The notes: generated by a model from the letters alone, not told the origin. Counted from the stretch's first letter, positions 35,125 through 44,562 are shown. The stretch: 64,000 nt of DNA from Neptunicoccus cionae (GCF_002860325.1 NZ_PKOJ01000002.1:62001-126000), one strand, 5' to 3'. Program-made: numbers and translations.

Positions 35125-36417
35125 ATGCATGATATTCGACTGATCCGTGATAACCCCGAAGGGTTTGATGCCGCACTGGCGAAACGTGGATTGGCGCCGA
35201 TGTCATCCCAAATCCTCGCCATTGACGAATCCCGCCGCGCCAAGATTACAGCTGCAGAGACTGCTCTGGCGGATCGCAATGCGGCCAGCAAACAGGTCGG
35301 CGCGGCCAAAGCCAAGGGCGACGAAGCGGAATTTGAACGTCTGCGCGCGCTTGTGGCGGATAAAAAGGCTGAAATCGCGACGCTGGAAGAAGAAGCCAAG
35401 GCCGAGGACTTGCGCTTGCAGGACCTTCTTGCGACTATTCCAAACCTGCCCCATGACGATGTACCTCTTGGCGCGGATGAAAACGACAATGTGGAACTGC
35501 GCAAGTGGGGCACGCCGAAATCGTTTGATTTCAAACCGAAAGAGCATTTTGAACTGGCCGCAGTCCAGGGTGGAATGGATTTTGAAATGGCGGCAAAACT
35601 GTCCGGTTCGCGCTTTGTTGTGATGTCCGGTGCCGTAGCGCGTGTGCACCGTGCACTGGCGCAGTTCATGATCGACACCCACACCAGCGAAAACGGCCTG
35701 ACCGAAGTCAACACGCCGGTTCTGGTGCGCGACGATGCCATGATGGGCACCGGCCAGTTGCCGAAATTTGCCGAGGACAGCTATCAAACCACAAACGGCT
35801 GGTGGCTGATCCCGACATCCGAGGTCACGCTGACAAATCTTGCCGCTGGCGAGATGATGGACGAGGCATCTTTGCCCCGCCGGTATACGGCCCATTCACT
35901 GTGTTTCCGCTCCGAAGCCGGATCAGCGGGTCGGGATACGTCTGGCATGTTGCGCCAGCACCAGTTCGAAAAAGTCGAGATGGTCAGCGTCACCCGCCCC
36001 GAGGACAGCCTCTCCGAACTGGACCGGATGACCAAATGCGCTGAAGGCATTCTGGAACGTCTGGAACTGCCCTACCGCACGGTTGTGCTGTGTACGGGTG
36101 ATATCGGCTTTGGCGCCCGCAAGACCCACGACATCGAAGTCTGGCTGCCCGGTCAGGACACCTACCGCGAAATCAGCTCTTGCTCTGTCTGCGGGGATTT
36201 TCAGGCCCGCCGCATGAACGCCCGTTTCAAGCGTACAGGCGAGAAGAAACCGGAATTTGTGCACACGCTGAACGGCTCCGGTCTGGCTGTGGGCCGTTGT
36301 CTGATTGCGGTGCTTGAGAACGGCCAGCAGGAAGACGGATCTGTCAGGCTGCCAGAAGCGCTGCATCCGTGGCTGGGTGGCAAAACCATGATCACCGCCG
36401 ACGGGGTTATGGCTTAA
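35125..36417 (+). CDS. serS: Seryl-tRNA synthetase
   Basis: This class II synthetase charges tRNA-Ser (and tRNA-Sec where present). The 430-residue protein has the N-terminal antiparallel coiled coil (about residues 25-110, rich in Ala, Lys and Glu) that binds the tRNA long arm. The class II core follows: motif 1 region TEVNTPVLV, motif 2 [21 protein letters not shown], and motif 3 in [27 protein letters not shown] lies in the active site. The ATG at 35125 has TTAAGGACG upstream and gives the canonical [12 protein letters not shown] start. An intrinsic terminator follows. Confidence 0.97.
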   Translation: MHDIRLIRDNPEGFDAALAKRGLAPMSSQILAIDESRRAKITAAETALADRNAASKQVGAAKAKGDEAEFERLRALVADKKAEIATLEEEAKAEDLRLQDLLATIPNLPHDDVPLGADENDNVELRKWGTPKSFDFKPKEHFELAAVQGGMDFEMAAKLSGSRFVVMSGAVARVHRALAQFMIDTHTSENGLTEVNTPVLVRDDAMMGTGQLPKFAEDSYQTTNGWWLIPTSEVTLTNLAAGEMMDEASLPRRYTAHSLCFRSEAGSAGRDTSGMLRQHQFEKVEMVSVTRPEDSLSELDRMTKCAEGILERLELPYRTVVLCTGDIGFGARKTHDIEVWLPGQDTYREISSCSVCGDFQARRMNARFKRTGEKKPEFVHTLNGSGLAVGRCLIAVLENGQQEDGSVRLPEALHPWLGGKTMITADGVMA

Positions 36418-36442
36418 CGCCGAACCTGCACAGCGGCACTCG

Positions 36443-36487
36443 AAAAACAAAACCCCGCCAGAACGGCGGGGTTTTTTATTTTTTTAC
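36443..36487. terminator. Bidirectional terminator between serS and the NlpD-like gene
   Basis: CCCCGCC (36453-36459) pairs with GGCGGGG (36465-36471) around a 5-base loop. A long T-rich run follows on the plus strand (TTTTTTATTTTTTT). On the minus strand the 3' side reads TTTTGTTTTT. Both convergent genes can use it. Confidence 0.9.
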
Positions 36488-36516
36488 AGTGCGTTAATCG
36501 CCAAATTTGAAGCGAC

Positions 36517-37683
36517 TTACAGGTAGGGTGTCGGATCAACACTTTCGGTCCCGCGACGGATTTCAAAGTGCACGAAGCCCGGAGAACCGCCGGCGACCTT
36601 ACCCAAAGACTGACCCCGGCTGACGCTCTGGCCTTTGCTGACGGACACATCCGACAGGTTGGAATAGACGGTGTAAAGGTTGTCAGGGTGCCGCACGAGA
36701 ACGATCTTCGAATTGCCACCCGCAGAAGACACTAACGCGACCTCGCCGTTCTCAGCGGCTTTCACAGCCGTGCCCTTATCGGCCGCAATATCCAGCCCCT
36801 CGTTCCCGCCCGGTTTATTGGAATACCCGCGCAGGATTTCTCCTGACACCGGCTTCAGCAACTTGCGCGACGCGCCCGCTGGGGTCCGGTCGGCGGCAAG
36901 GTTGGGGCTTTCGGGGATGACGGCTTCTTCGACAGGTTCGGGCAATGGTTCAACCGCGCTTGGCGGGATCGGAGTTACGGAACCCTGCCCCGGTGCCGGT
37001 TCCACAGCCGCAATTTCCTGTGTCTGGCGGGCAGGTGTGCCGTCTTCCACAACCGGAATTAACAGACGCTGGCCTGTGCGAACAGCAAGATCCTTGCCAA
37101 GACCGTTCCAGCTGGCCAGAGAGGATACAGACACGCGATAAAGCCGCGCAATGGAATAGGCGGTTTCGCCCTGCTCTACCACATGGCGGATCGGCTCGGG
37201 CCCCTGTTGTACTGCGGCGGTTTGCTGGTTTCCGGCACGCCCGATCGCTGTTGAGGCAATGGCTTCGATGCTGTTGGTTCCGGTGGCAACACCACTGGTG
37301 TTTGCGGAAGCAGCCGCAGTCGAGCCGACCGGAATGACAACGCCTTTGGGCAGGGCCAGAACCTCGCCCGAACGGGGCATGTAATTCGGGTCCAGACCGT
37401 TGTAACGGGCCAGTTCGGCACCGCTCATACCGATACGACTCGCAACATCGTTCATCGTGTCACCGCGTTTTGCTACGATGACCTGATAATGGGGATAGGT
37501 GATCAGCCCGCGACTGTCCGGTTTGGGGCGTGGTGCGGATTCCACCACTGCGTTACTGGCGGTCGGCTTGCGGTCCAGCCTGTCCTTCAGACTGCCCGGC
37601 CCCGTATCGCATCCCATCAGCAAAATTGCGCCGCCTGTCAGTAGAATTGCACTTTTGCGAAGTCCTGTCATACCCTTCGTCAT
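36517..37683 (-). CDS. NlpD-like LysM/M23 lipoprotein, active site degenerate
   Basis: This 388-residue outer-membrane lipoprotein candidate has a lipobox LLMGC, two LysM domains (VIVAKRGDTMNDVASRIG and HVVEQGETAYSIARLYRV) and a C-terminal M23/LytM domain. In the LytM domain the first metal-binding His of the HxGxDIA motif is Asn (GGNEGLDIAAD) and the YxHL His is lost (VYSNLSD); FVHFEIRRG remains. This matches the non-catalytic NlpD/EnvC class that activates amidases during cell division. The ATG at 37683 has GAGG 7 bases upstream. It follows surE and pcm on the same strand, the order known from enterobacteria. Confidence 0.88.
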   Translation of the reverse strand: MTKGMTGLRKSAILLTGGAILLMGCDTGPGSLKDRLDRKPTASNAVVESAPRPKPDSRGLITYPHYQVIVAKRGDTMNDVASRIGMSGAELARYNGLDPNYMPRSGEVLALPKGVVIPVGSTAAASANTSGVATGTNSIEAIASTAIGRAGNQQTAAVQQGPEPIRHVVEQGETAYSIARLYRVSVSSLASWNGLGKDLAVRTGQRLLIPVVEDGTPARQTQEIAAVEPAPGQGSVTPIPPSAVEPLPEPVEEAVIPESPNLAADRTPAGASRKLLKPVSGEILRGYSNKPGGNEGLDIAADKGTAVKAAENGEVALVSSAGGNSKIVLVRHPDNLYTVYSNLSDVSVSKGQSVSRGQSLGKVAGGSPGFVHFEIRRGTESVDPTPYL

Positions 37684-37724
37684 ACCGCTCACCTCAATCG
37701 TTTGCCCAATTTCAGGCTATTTTC

Positions 37725-38366
37725 TTAGGGATCCGGAGAGATCCCCTCTACCAGCGGCACAAATCGCACCGCTTCTAATTCCGTGTATTCAAAGCCGTTT
37801 TCCAGCTTTTCCACCTTAATCAGATGTTGAACCGCATCCGTTTGCCCGACGGGTAATACCATAATACCCCCGACACGCAATTGCGCCAAGAGGTTTGCAG
37901 GCGGGTCTTCTGCCGCGGCCGTCAGAAGGATACGGTCAAAGGGCGCCTGATCCTCCAGCCCGAGCGATCCGTCCCCTGTCATCACGATAACATTTACGAG
38001 CCGCAACTCGTCCAGAACCCGCTGCGCCCCGCGGGCAAGCCCGCGATGCCGTTCGATGGTATACACACGGCGTGCAAGATGAGAAAGGATTGCAGCCTGA
38101 TAGCCCGATCCGGTCCCGATTTCGAGCACCTTGTCCCGTGGCCCCACATCAAGCGCCTTGGTCATTTTACCAACCACCGAAGGCTGGCTGATTGTCTGGC
38201 CGCTGGCAATCGGCAGGGCCATATCCTCATAGGCGCGGGGCTGGAAGTGGCCTTGCACAAACAGATGGCGCGGCACTTTCTCCATAGCGTTCAGAATGCG
38301 CTTGTCCGTGACACCGGCTGCGCGCAGGGCGAACATATATTGCATCATGGATTGCGCATCGACCAT
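37725..38366 (-). CDS. pcm: Protein-L-isoaspartate O-methyltransferase
   Basis: This repair enzyme methylates abnormal L-isoaspartyl residues using S-adenosylmethionine. The 213-residue protein has an N-terminal helix region, then [14 protein letters not shown], the SAM-binding glycine loop [15 protein letters not shown], and [11 protein letters not shown] and [11 protein letters not shown] in the methyltransferase core. Its ATG shares one base with the surE stop (TGATG), so the two are translationally coupled. The start at 38366 gives the family length. Confidence 0.95.
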   Translation of the reverse strand: MVDAQSMMQYMFALRAAGVTDKRILNAMEKVPRHLFVQGHFQPRAYEDMALPIASGQTISQPSVVGKMTKALDVGPRDKVLEIGTGSGYQAAILSHLARRVYTIERHRGLARGAQRVLDELRLVNVIVMTGDGSLGLEDQAPFDRILLTAAAEDPPANLLAQLRVGGIMVLPVGQTDAVQHLIKVEKLENGFEYTELEAVRFVPLVEGISPDP

Positions 38367-39145
38367 CAGGCAAAGACCTTTTGCAACTGCGCCATGGACT
38401 GATGGGCGGTCAGGTCGGCCCGCATTGGCGTAACCGAAACGAAGTTTTGCAGATTCGCATGCACATCGCTCCCCGGTTCGGTCGGCTGGTCCTGTGGCCC
38501 GCCTTGAATAAACAGAAAGCGGCGGTTGTTGATGGTGTGCGGGTCAATTGTGAACTCTGTATCCGCCCGCCAGCCCTGTGTCACGGCTTTGGTGCCCTGC
38601 ACCTGTGCGCCCGAACAGGGCGGAAAATTCACGTTATAGAACAGCTCGTAAGGACCGTCATGCCACGGGGCTTCTTCGTACAAACGGCGCACAACCTCTT
38701 CTCCGCTGGCCCGTGCGGCCTCAAACGGATCATCAAGATCCCGATTGTCAGGGCCGAAATACTGGGACAGTGCAATGGATTTCACCTGATGCATCGCCGC
38801 CTCGATCACAGCACCGACTGTTCCGGAATAAAGGGTATTTTCTGCCGCGTTGTTGCCGCGGTTCACCCCTGAAAGGATCAGATCGGGGGGATTGTCCTTC
38901 ATCACCTCGAACAGTCCGGCGAGCACACAATCCGCCGGTGAACCGTCCACCGCAAAGCGACGCGGGTCGAGTTCGGTCAGGAGCATTGGCTTGGTATAGG
39001 AAATACAATGGCCGACACCGGATTGTTCAAAGGCGGGGGCAACAGTCCAGACGTTTTCCTCCCCCGCGATAGCACTGGCAATTTCATGCAACGCCATCAG
39101 TCCGGGCGCGGAAATTCCGTCGTCATTGGTAATCATTATCCGCAC
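38366..39145 (-). CDS. surE: 5'/3'-nucleotidase SurE
   Basis: SurE is a metal-dependent phosphatase acting on nucleoside monophosphates and short polyphosphates. The 259-residue protein has the invariant N terminus [12 protein letters not shown] with the metal-binding Asp pair. The downstream Ser/Thr segment [12 protein letters not shown] and the motif [22 protein letters not shown]-type loop (written here only in part) complete the active site. The GTG at 39145 encodes the Met of the usual MRI start; a longer in-frame start at 39280 is unsupported. It leads the surE-pcm-nlpD unit. Confidence 0.95.
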   Translation of the reverse strand: MRIMITNDDGISAPGLMALHEIASAIAGEENVWTVAPAFEQSGVGHCISYTKPMLLTELDPRRFAVDGSPADCVLAGLFEVMKDNPPDLILSGVNRGNNAAENTLYSGTVGAVIEAAMHQVKSIALSQYFGPDNRDLDDPFEAARASGEEVVRRLYEEAPWHDGPYELFYNVNFPPCSGAQVQGTKAVTQGWRADTEFTIDPHTINNRRFLFIQGGPQDQPTEPGSDVHANLQNFVSVTPMRADLTAHQSMAQLQKVFA

Positions 39146-39364
39146 GGCTGCCTGCTTTCCGTTTTGGTTGCTAAAATACTCTTTTGTGTAGCTACCCCAA
39201 GCAGCGCGGCGTGAAAAGGCGGAATTCGCGCCTGCACCTAGGGAAACCTTGACAGAACAGGGGGCAAGCGGAACACTCAACCTTGTGTTTATCGACTTTC
39301 ACCGCCCGGACTCAGGCCCTGCCTTCGTCTGCCGGCACCCCGCTTGATCTTTAGGAGCTGCTTA

Positions 39365-40939
39365 ATGTCTGCCAAACTTCTCACCACTATATCCGCCCTT
39401 GCGCTTAGCGCGTCAGCGGCGGCTGCGGATTATTCCCTTACAATCCTGCACACAAACGACTTCCACTCCCGTTTCGAGCCGATCAGCAAATACGACAGCG
39501 GTTGCTCTGCCGAAGATAACGACGAGGGCAAATGCTTTGGCGGTTCTGCCCGACTGGTCACAGCTATCGCCGATGCCCGCGCGCGGTCCAACAATTCCAT
39601 CCTTGTCGACGGCGGCGACCAGTTTCAGGGCTCGCTTTTTTACACGTACTATAAAGGCAAACTTGCCGCCGAGATGATGAATAAGCTCGGCTATGACGGG
39701 ATGACTGTTGGCAACCACGAATTTGATGACGGCCCCGAAGTGCTGCGCGGGTTCATGGATGCCGTCAATTTTCCGGTTCTGATGTCCAATGCCGATGTTT
39801 CCCGCGAGGAACTGCTGAAGGATAAACTGGCCAAATCCACCGTGATTGAGCGGGGCGGCGAAAAGCTCGGCCTGATCGGCCTGACACCCCATGACACCCA
39901 CGAACTGGCAAGCCCGGGTCCGAATATCACTTTCACCGATCCGGTGGACGCCGTGCAGGGCGAAGTCGATAAAATGACGGAAATGGGAGTGAACAAAATC
40001 ATCGTCCTGTCCCACTCCGGCTATATGGTAGACCAGAAAGTTGCCGCAGAAACCACAGGCGTGGACGTGATTGTCGGTGGCCACACCAATACATTGCTCA
40101 GCAACACAAACGAACGGGCACAAGGCCCCTACCCCACGATGGTCGGCAATACAGCGATTGTTCAGGCCTATGCCTATGGCAAGTTTCTGGGCGAATTGAA
40201 CGTCACCTTTAACGACGCAGGCGAGATTGTTTCGGCCGAGGGTGAACCCGTCATCGTTGACGGACAAGTTGCCGAAGACGCCGATACCAAGGCGCGGATT
40301 GCCGAAGCGGCCGTTCCCCTGGATGAAATCCGCAACAAGGTGGTCGCTGAAACCGCCGAATCCGTTGAAGGCAACCGCGAAGTCTGCCGGATAGAGGAAT
40401 GCCAGATGGGTAATCTGGTGGCTGATGCCATGCTTGCGCGGGTGAAGGATCAGGGAATCGACATCTCTATCGCCAATTCCGGCGGTCTGCGTGCCTCTCT
40501 TGATGCAGGTGAAGTCACCATGGGCGAAGTTCTGAGCGTGCTACCGTTCCAGAACACCCTGTCCACCTTTCAGGTCAGCGGGCAAACTGTGATCGACGCT
40601 CTTGAAAACGGGGTCAGTCAGGTGGAAGAGGTCAAAGGCCGCTTCCCGCAGGTGGCCGGTCTGAAATTCACTTGGGATCCATCCAAACCTGCGGGTGAAG
40701 GCCGGATCACCGAAGTGATGGTCGCCAAAGGCGACGGGTTCGAGCCGATTGATCCGGCTGCGACCTACGGTCTTGTATCAAACAACTACGTTCGTGGCGG
40801 TGGTGACGGGTACAGCATGTTCCGTGACGCTGAAAATGCCTACGATTACGGGCCGGATGTCGCGGATGTACTGGCAGAATATCTGGCCGAAAACGCCCCT
40901 TACAAACCTTACACAGACGGTCGCATCGTGCGGAAATAA
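39365..40939 (+). CDS. Periplasmic 5'-nucleotidase (metallophosphoesterase, UshA/NTE-like)
   Basis: This 524-residue exported nucleotidase has a signal peptide (LLTTISALALSASAAAA). The N-terminal metallophosphoesterase domain has HTNDFHSRFEP, VDGGDQFQGS, VGNHEFDDG, LSHSGYMVD and VGGHTNTLL, giving the dinuclear metal site. The C-terminal 5'-nucleotidase domain has NSGGLRASLDAGEVTMG, LPFQNTLSTFQVSG and NNYVRGGGDGYSMF for substrate binding. It probably releases phosphate and nucleosides from extracellular nucleotides. The ATG at 39365 has AGGAG 8 bases upstream; the earlier in-frame start at 39344 is weaker. TTGACA occurs at 39249 but no good -10 follows it. Confidence 0.94.
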   Translation: MSAKLLTTISALALSASAAAADYSLTILHTNDFHSRFEPISKYDSGCSAEDNDEGKCFGGSARLVTAIADARARSNNSILVDGGDQFQGSLFYTYYKGKLAAEMMNKLGYDGMTVGNHEFDDGPEVLRGFMDAVNFPVLMSNADVSREELLKDKLAKSTVIERGGEKLGLIGLTPHDTHELASPGPNITFTDPVDAVQGEVDKMTEMGVNKIIVLSHSGYMVDQKVAAETTGVDVIVGGHTNTLLSNTNERAQGPYPTMVGNTAIVQAYAYGKFLGELNVTFNDAGEIVSAEGEPVIVDGQVAEDADTKARIAEAAVPLDEIRNKVVAETAESVEGNREVCRIEECQMGNLVADAMLARVKDQGIDISIANSGGLRASLDAGEVTMGEVLSVLPFQNTLSTFQVSGQTVIDALENGVSQVEEVKGRFPQVAGLKFTWDPSKPAGEGRITEVMVAKGDGFEPIDPAATYGLVSNNYVRGGGDGYSMFRDAENAYDYGPDVADVLAEYLAENAPYKPYTDGRIVRK

Positions 40940-40978
40940 GGTGTAGGGACCAACAGGCTCCCGCCCCTAAAAACAATC

Positions 40979-41013
40979 ACCACCGGCGCAGGTAATAAAT
41001 TTGCGCCGGTGGT
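40979..41013 (+). terminator. Hairpin after the 5'-nucleotidase gene
   Basis: ACCACCGGCGCA (40979-40990) pairs perfectly with TGCGCCGGTGGT (41002-41013), a 12-bp stem with an 11-base loop. Only a weak T-rich tail follows (TATGTTAG). It lies 40 bases after the stop codon and is the likely transcript end. Confidence 0.7.
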
Positions 41014-41174
41014 TATGTTAGCCGAATAAAAGCCTGTAAACCTTACGACATCCGTCGGAACGGTTATTTCAAAAAGATTAGATCCCGGCCGTTCGACACC
41101 GGTTTTCCGGCACCGCAAAACTTGAAATGACTTGGCTGCTCCGTTACCCTCCCTGTCAAAATTCGGAGGTGACT

Positions 41175-43043
41175 ATGACCACGCATAGCTTTAACGCTTT
41201 CAGAGCAACTGACAAAAAAGACGTCCTGACACTGGTTAACAAGAATTCCAGTGTCTCCATGACTTTCAATCACATCGGGGAAACCCTGAGCTACCAGCAT
41301 TTTGACGACGACCCGAAAGGCCTGCCTGCGGTCAAACTCAAAACAGTGCCCCAGCAGGTTGTTATCGACGGTGAGATCTTCAACGGCATAGATGACTTTT
41401 ATGACATTGACGTCGGACGCCTCACCTGGGGCGACGGCAATGAATCCGACGTCATGCTGATCCACCTTTCACGGACAGAGTTTGTGTTCATCAATATTGC
41501 AGGTGATCCGGTGGAGATAGAATCCACTGCGGAACTTCGCAGTTTCGTTTCAACCCTGACCGGAGAAAGCCCGATCCTGTCCGGCGATCTTGCAGCGAAC
41601 CAGTCTTTCAGTTTCACCCGTTTCACCGATCATGTTGCCGTCACCGAAGATGATAACATTACCGGAACGGAGGGTGACGACAGCTACCGTCTTGGCGCCG
41701 GAGACGACACGGTCAACGCCCTTGGCGGTTCGGACCTGATTGACGGCGAAGATGGCAACGACACCCTTTTTGGCGGCGACGGGCAGGATTTCCTTTACGG
41801 TGGCAAAGGGGCTGACCATCTTTACGGCGGGGCGTCCGGTTATGCCACTATGTTCGGCACGGACCAGCTTTTCGGAGGAGCAGGCAAGGATTCCCTGTTT
41901 GGCGGCCCCGAACAAAGCGAGCTTTACGGCGGTGGCGGGCGCGACAAGCTTTATATTCAAGAAGGGAACGGCGTGGCCTATGGCGGCGGCGGCGGTGACA
42001 AGATCTACCTTGAAACGGAGCTGTTTGGCGGCGCATTCGAGATGCAGGCCTATGGCGGCAAAGGTAACGACAAGATTTTCGGCGGCAACGCGTCGGATTA
42101 TCTTTACGGCGACGACGGAGGCGACCTGCTGAAAGGTGGCAAGCGAGGCGATTTTCTGGACGGGCGTGCAGGTAACGACCGGTTGTTCGGTGGCAGTGGC
42201 GACGACCAGTTGAAAGGCGGAGACGGCGATGACTTGCTCTACGGACAGAACGGTGCCGATGTGTTTTACGGGGGCACCGGTGCGGACCAGTATTTTGGCG
42301 GCAAGGGCAAGGACACAGTATCGTATGAACTCAGCAAAACCGGTGTTACCGCCTCTCTTAAGGATGACGCCAAAAATGCCGGTGCCGCTGACGGAGACAG
42401 TTTCAACAACATCGAAAACCTTTCGGGAACCCATTCCCACGACCACCTGACTGGCGACGGGGGAAAGAACAGCATTGCAGGGTTTGCCGGCAATGACGAA
42501 ATCTACGGCGGGGGCGGCGCAGACCGCATGTCGGTGGATGATGGCAACAACAGTCTCTACGGCGGCAAGGGCAAGGATAATATGGAAGGCTTCGGTATAG
42601 GAGTGAACCATTATTACGGCGGCGCAGGGGATGACTTTATCTGGGATGAATCCGGCGGAGCCACAGTTTATGGCGGCGCAGGGCGTGATTACATTGAAAC
42701 TTTCGGCGCGAACGACCTGATCTTCGGTGGTGCCGGCAAGGACGACATCCACAGCGGCAAAGGCAATGACACAGTCAGCGGCGGTGGCGGCGAAGACAAT
42801 TTCTACTTTGACACGGATTTCAACGACCGCCTGACCATTACAGATTTTCAGGATGACGTTGACACGCTGTTCTTCGACCACGATCTTTACGAGGACAAGA
42901 AAGGCGACCCCACCAGCATCGCAGCCTTCATGGATAAATATGCCGATGAGGTGGATGGGGACGTGATCTTTGATTTCAACAACGGAAACAAGGTTGTTGT
43001 TATGGGCATGACCAAGATGGACCTTGTCGACGACCTCGCCTGA
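41175..43043 (+). CDS. RTX (hemolysin-type calcium-binding repeat) protein
   Basis: This 622-residue acidic protein is predicted to be secreted by a type I system. After about 160 residues of N-terminal sequence that I do not recognise (VLTLVNKNSSVSMTFNHIGE to SGDLAANQSFSFTRF) comes a run of GGxGxDxxx nonapeptide repeats to about residue 550. These form calcium-binding parallel beta rolls. No protease, lipase or adenylate-cyclase motif is visible. The C-terminal ~70 residues (NDRLTITDFQDDVDTLFFDH onward) resemble the cap and secretion region of such proteins. The ATG at 41175 has GGAGGTGACT upstream. No type I secretion genes are adjacent. Confidence 0.92.
   Translation: MTTHSFNAFRATDKKDVLTLVNKNSSVSMTFNHIGETLSYQHFDDDPKGLPAVKLKTVPQQVVIDGEIFNGIDDFYDIDVGRLTWGDGNESDVMLIHLSRTEFVFINIAGDPVEIESTAELRSFVSTLTGESPILSGDLAANQSFSFTRFTDHVAVTEDDNITGTEGDDSYRLGAGDDTVNALGGSDLIDGEDGNDTLFGGDGQDFLYGGKGADHLYGGASGYATMFGTDQLFGGAGKDSLFGGPEQSELYGGGGRDKLYIQEGNGVAYGGGGGDKIYLETELFGGAFEMQAYGGKGNDKIFGGNASDYLYGDDGGDLLKGGKRGDFLDGRAGNDRLFGGSGDDQLKGGDGDDLLYGQNGADVFYGGTGADQYFGGKGKDTVSYELSKTGVTASLKDDAKNAGAADGDSFNNIENLSGTHSHDHLTGDGGKNSIAGFAGNDEIYGGGGADRMSVDDGNNSLYGGKGKDNMEGFGIGVNHYYGGAGDDFIWDESGGATVYGGAGRDYIETFGANDLIFGGAGKDDIHSGKGNDTVSGGGGEDNFYFDTDFNDRLTITDFQDDVDTLFFDHDLYEDKKGDPTSIAAFMDKYADEVDGDVIFDFNNGNKVVVMGMTKMDLVDDLA
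41665..42830 (+). repeat. RTX nonapeptide repeat region
   Basis: This in-gene region encodes imperfect nonapeptides of the GGxGxDxLx type, for example GGDGQDFLY, GGKGADHLY, GGSGDDQLK and GGGGEDNFY. It is interrupted near 42310-42440 by a non-repeat insert (SYELSKTGVTASLKDDAKN). Repetition is at protein level, with varied codons, so it is not a DNA tandem array or a CRISPR. Confidence 0.85.
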
Positions 43044-43151
43044 TGGGGGGCTGAATCGGGATATCCGCCCTTGGAATCAAAGGTTCCGGGGGCGCTGCGC
43101 CCACGCGGCTGGCCTTCGAATCAAACAGCGCGCCAATTGCGTCCGGAGCTT

Positions 43152-43182
43152 TGTGATCACATAATTTTGACGTGTGATCACA
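43152..43182. promoter_or_regulatory. Two TGTGATCACA operators upstream of sucC
   Basis: The perfect 10-bp palindrome TGTGATCACA occurs at 43152-43161 and again at 43173-43182, starts 21 bp apart, or two helical turns. A TATAAG element at 43201-43206 could be a -10 box, which would place the second palindrome over the -35 region. The same palindrome lies just upstream of the gntR gene at the end of this cluster, so these are inferred to be binding sites for that regulator. The pairing suggests cooperative binding of two dimers on one DNA face. Confidence 0.75.
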
Positions 43183-43288
43183 AATTAGCGTATTTGCGCC
43201 TATAAGCGGAAAATTCTGCTTTTTCCCTTCAAACGCAATGCGGGATGTGCGACCAACGGGTGAATTCTTTGCCTAAGGGACAGCTCGC

Positions 43289-44482
43289 ATGAACATTCAC
43301 GAATATCAAGCCAAGCAACTTTTGAAAGAATACGGTGCTCCGGTATCTGACGGCCGCGTGGTTCTGCGCGCCGAGGATGCCAAGACCGCCGCAGGAGAGC
43401 TGGACGGCCCGCTTTGGGTGGTCAAGGCCCAGATCCACGCCGGTGGACGCGGGAAAGGTTCTTTCAAAGAAGAATCTGCCGGTGAAAAAGGCGGTGTGCG
43501 TCTGACCAAATCCGTAGAAGAAGCCGCCGAAGAAGCCCGCAAGATGCTGGGCCGCACGCTTGTGACCCATCAGACAGGTCCGGCAGGCAAGCAGGTCAAC
43601 CGCATCTATATCGAAGACGGTTCCGGCATCGAAAAAGAGCTGTACCTCGCCCTGCTGGTTGATCGCGTATCCAGCCGCGTTTCCTTTGTTGCCTCTACCG
43701 AAGGCGGCATGGACATTGAAGAAGTGGCCGCGAACACTCCTGAAAAGATCGTGACATTCTCGGTTGATCCGGCGTCCGGCCTGTCCGCATTCCACGGCCG
43801 CCGCGTGGCCTTTGCTCTGGGCCTTGAAGGCGCACAGATCAAACAATGTGTTCAACTGATCTCCACGCTTTACAAAATGTTCGTTGAGCGTGACATGGAA
43901 ATGCTCGAAATCAACCCGCTGATCGTGACCGACAAGGGCGACCTGAAATGTCTCGACGCGAAAATGGGTTTTGATGGCAACGCTCTGTACCGTCAGAAGG
44001 ATATTCTGGCATTGCGGGATGAGACCGAAGAAGACCCCAAAGAACTGGCCGCTTCCAAATTCGACCTGAACTACATCGCTCTGGACGGTGAAATCGGTTG
44101 TATGGTGAACGGTGCCGGTCTGGCGATGGCTACTATGGACATCATCAAACTCTACGGTGCAGAGCCTGCCAACTTCCTTGATGTGGGTGGCGGTGCGACA
44201 ACCGAAAAAGTGACCGAAGCCTTCAAGATCATCACTTCTGACCCGAACGTCAAAGGCATTCTCGTCAACATCTTCGGTGGCATCATGCGCTGCGATGTGA
44301 TCGCAGAGGGCGTTGTTGCTGCTGTGAAAGAAGTCGGCCTTCAGGTTCCACTGGTTGTGCGTCTGGAAGGCACGAATGTGGAAGAAGGCAAGAAGATCAT
44401 CAACGAGAGCGGCCTTGCCGTGATTGCTGCCGACGATCTGGGCGATGCTGCACAGAAGATCGTTAAAGAGGTCAAAGGCTAA
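43289..44482 (+). CDS. sucC: Succinyl-CoA synthetase beta subunit (ADP-forming)
   Basis: SucC and SucD interconvert succinyl-CoA and succinate with substrate-level phosphorylation in the TCA cycle. The 397-residue beta subunit has the ATP-grasp N terminus [19 protein letters not shown]. It also has [27 protein letters not shown] and the C-terminal CoA-ligase half with [25 protein letters not shown] precedes the ATG. It is the first gene of a nine-gene operon, downstream of the two palindromic operators. A 21-bp inverted repeat lies between it and sucD. Confidence 0.97.
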   Translation: MNIHEYQAKQLLKEYGAPVSDGRVVLRAEDAKTAAGELDGPLWVVKAQIHAGGRGKGSFKEESAGEKGGVRLTKSVEEAAEEARKMLGRTLVTHQTGPAGKQVNRIYIEDGSGIEKELYLALLVDRVSSRVSFVASTEGGMDIEEVAANTPEKIVTFSVDPASGLSAFHGRRVAFALGLEGAQIKQCVQLISTLYKMFVERDMEMLEINPLIVTDKGDLKCLDAKMGFDGNALYRQKDILALRDETEEDPKELAASKFDLNYIALDGEIGCMVNGAGLAMATMDIIKLYGAEPANFLDVGGGATTEKVTEAFKIITSDPNVKGILVNIFGGIMRCDVIAEGVVAAVKEVGLQVPLVVRLEGTNVEEGKKIINESGLAVIAADDLGDAAQKIVKEVKG

Positions 44483-44484
44483 TG

Positions 44485-44536
44485 TAGGGCGGGGTTCACC
44501 CCGCCAGCGCTTTCCGGCGGGGTGAACCCCGCCCTA
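44485..44536. repeat. 21-bp perfect inverted repeat in the sucC-sucD gap
   Basis: The arm at 44485-44505 (starting TAGGGCGGGG, ending CCCCGCC) is exactly complementary to 44516-44536, with a 10-base spacer. Each arm is itself partly palindromic (GGCGGGG...CCCCGCC). It starts just after the sucC stop codon and leaves 26 bases before sucD. It has no T tract, so it is unlikely to be an ordinary terminator. It resembles the short repetitive extragenic palindromes scattered in many bacterial genomes, and in the transcript it would stabilise or process the sucC-sucD mRNA. Confidence 0.85.
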
Positions 44537-44562
44537 CCCTAAATTACCAAGGAACAAACACT

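Noticed and set aside
39249-39254. Perfect TTGACA -35 box upstream of the 5'-nucleotidase gene
   Set aside because: The sequence at the expected -10 spacing (AACACT) is poor, so a promoter cannot be supported from this alone.
41665-42830. CRISPR-like or tandem DNA repeat
   Set aside because: Repetition is at the amino-acid level inside an open reading frame; the DNA repeats are imperfect and have no spacer structure.
41550-42881. 443-codon open frame on the minus strand opposite the RTX gene
   Set aside because: It is a product of the GGxGxD codon pattern read backward; the plus-strand RTX repeats are unmistakable.
43152-43182. Possible CRP/FNR-type sites upstream of sucC
   Set aside because: CRP half-sites TGTGA and TCACA are separated by 6 bases; here they abut with no spacer, which does not fit.
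44296-44305. TGTGATCGCA, a 9/10 match to the GntR operator within sucC
   Set aside because: It lies in conserved sucC codons (CDVIAEG) and is not palindromic at the mismatch.
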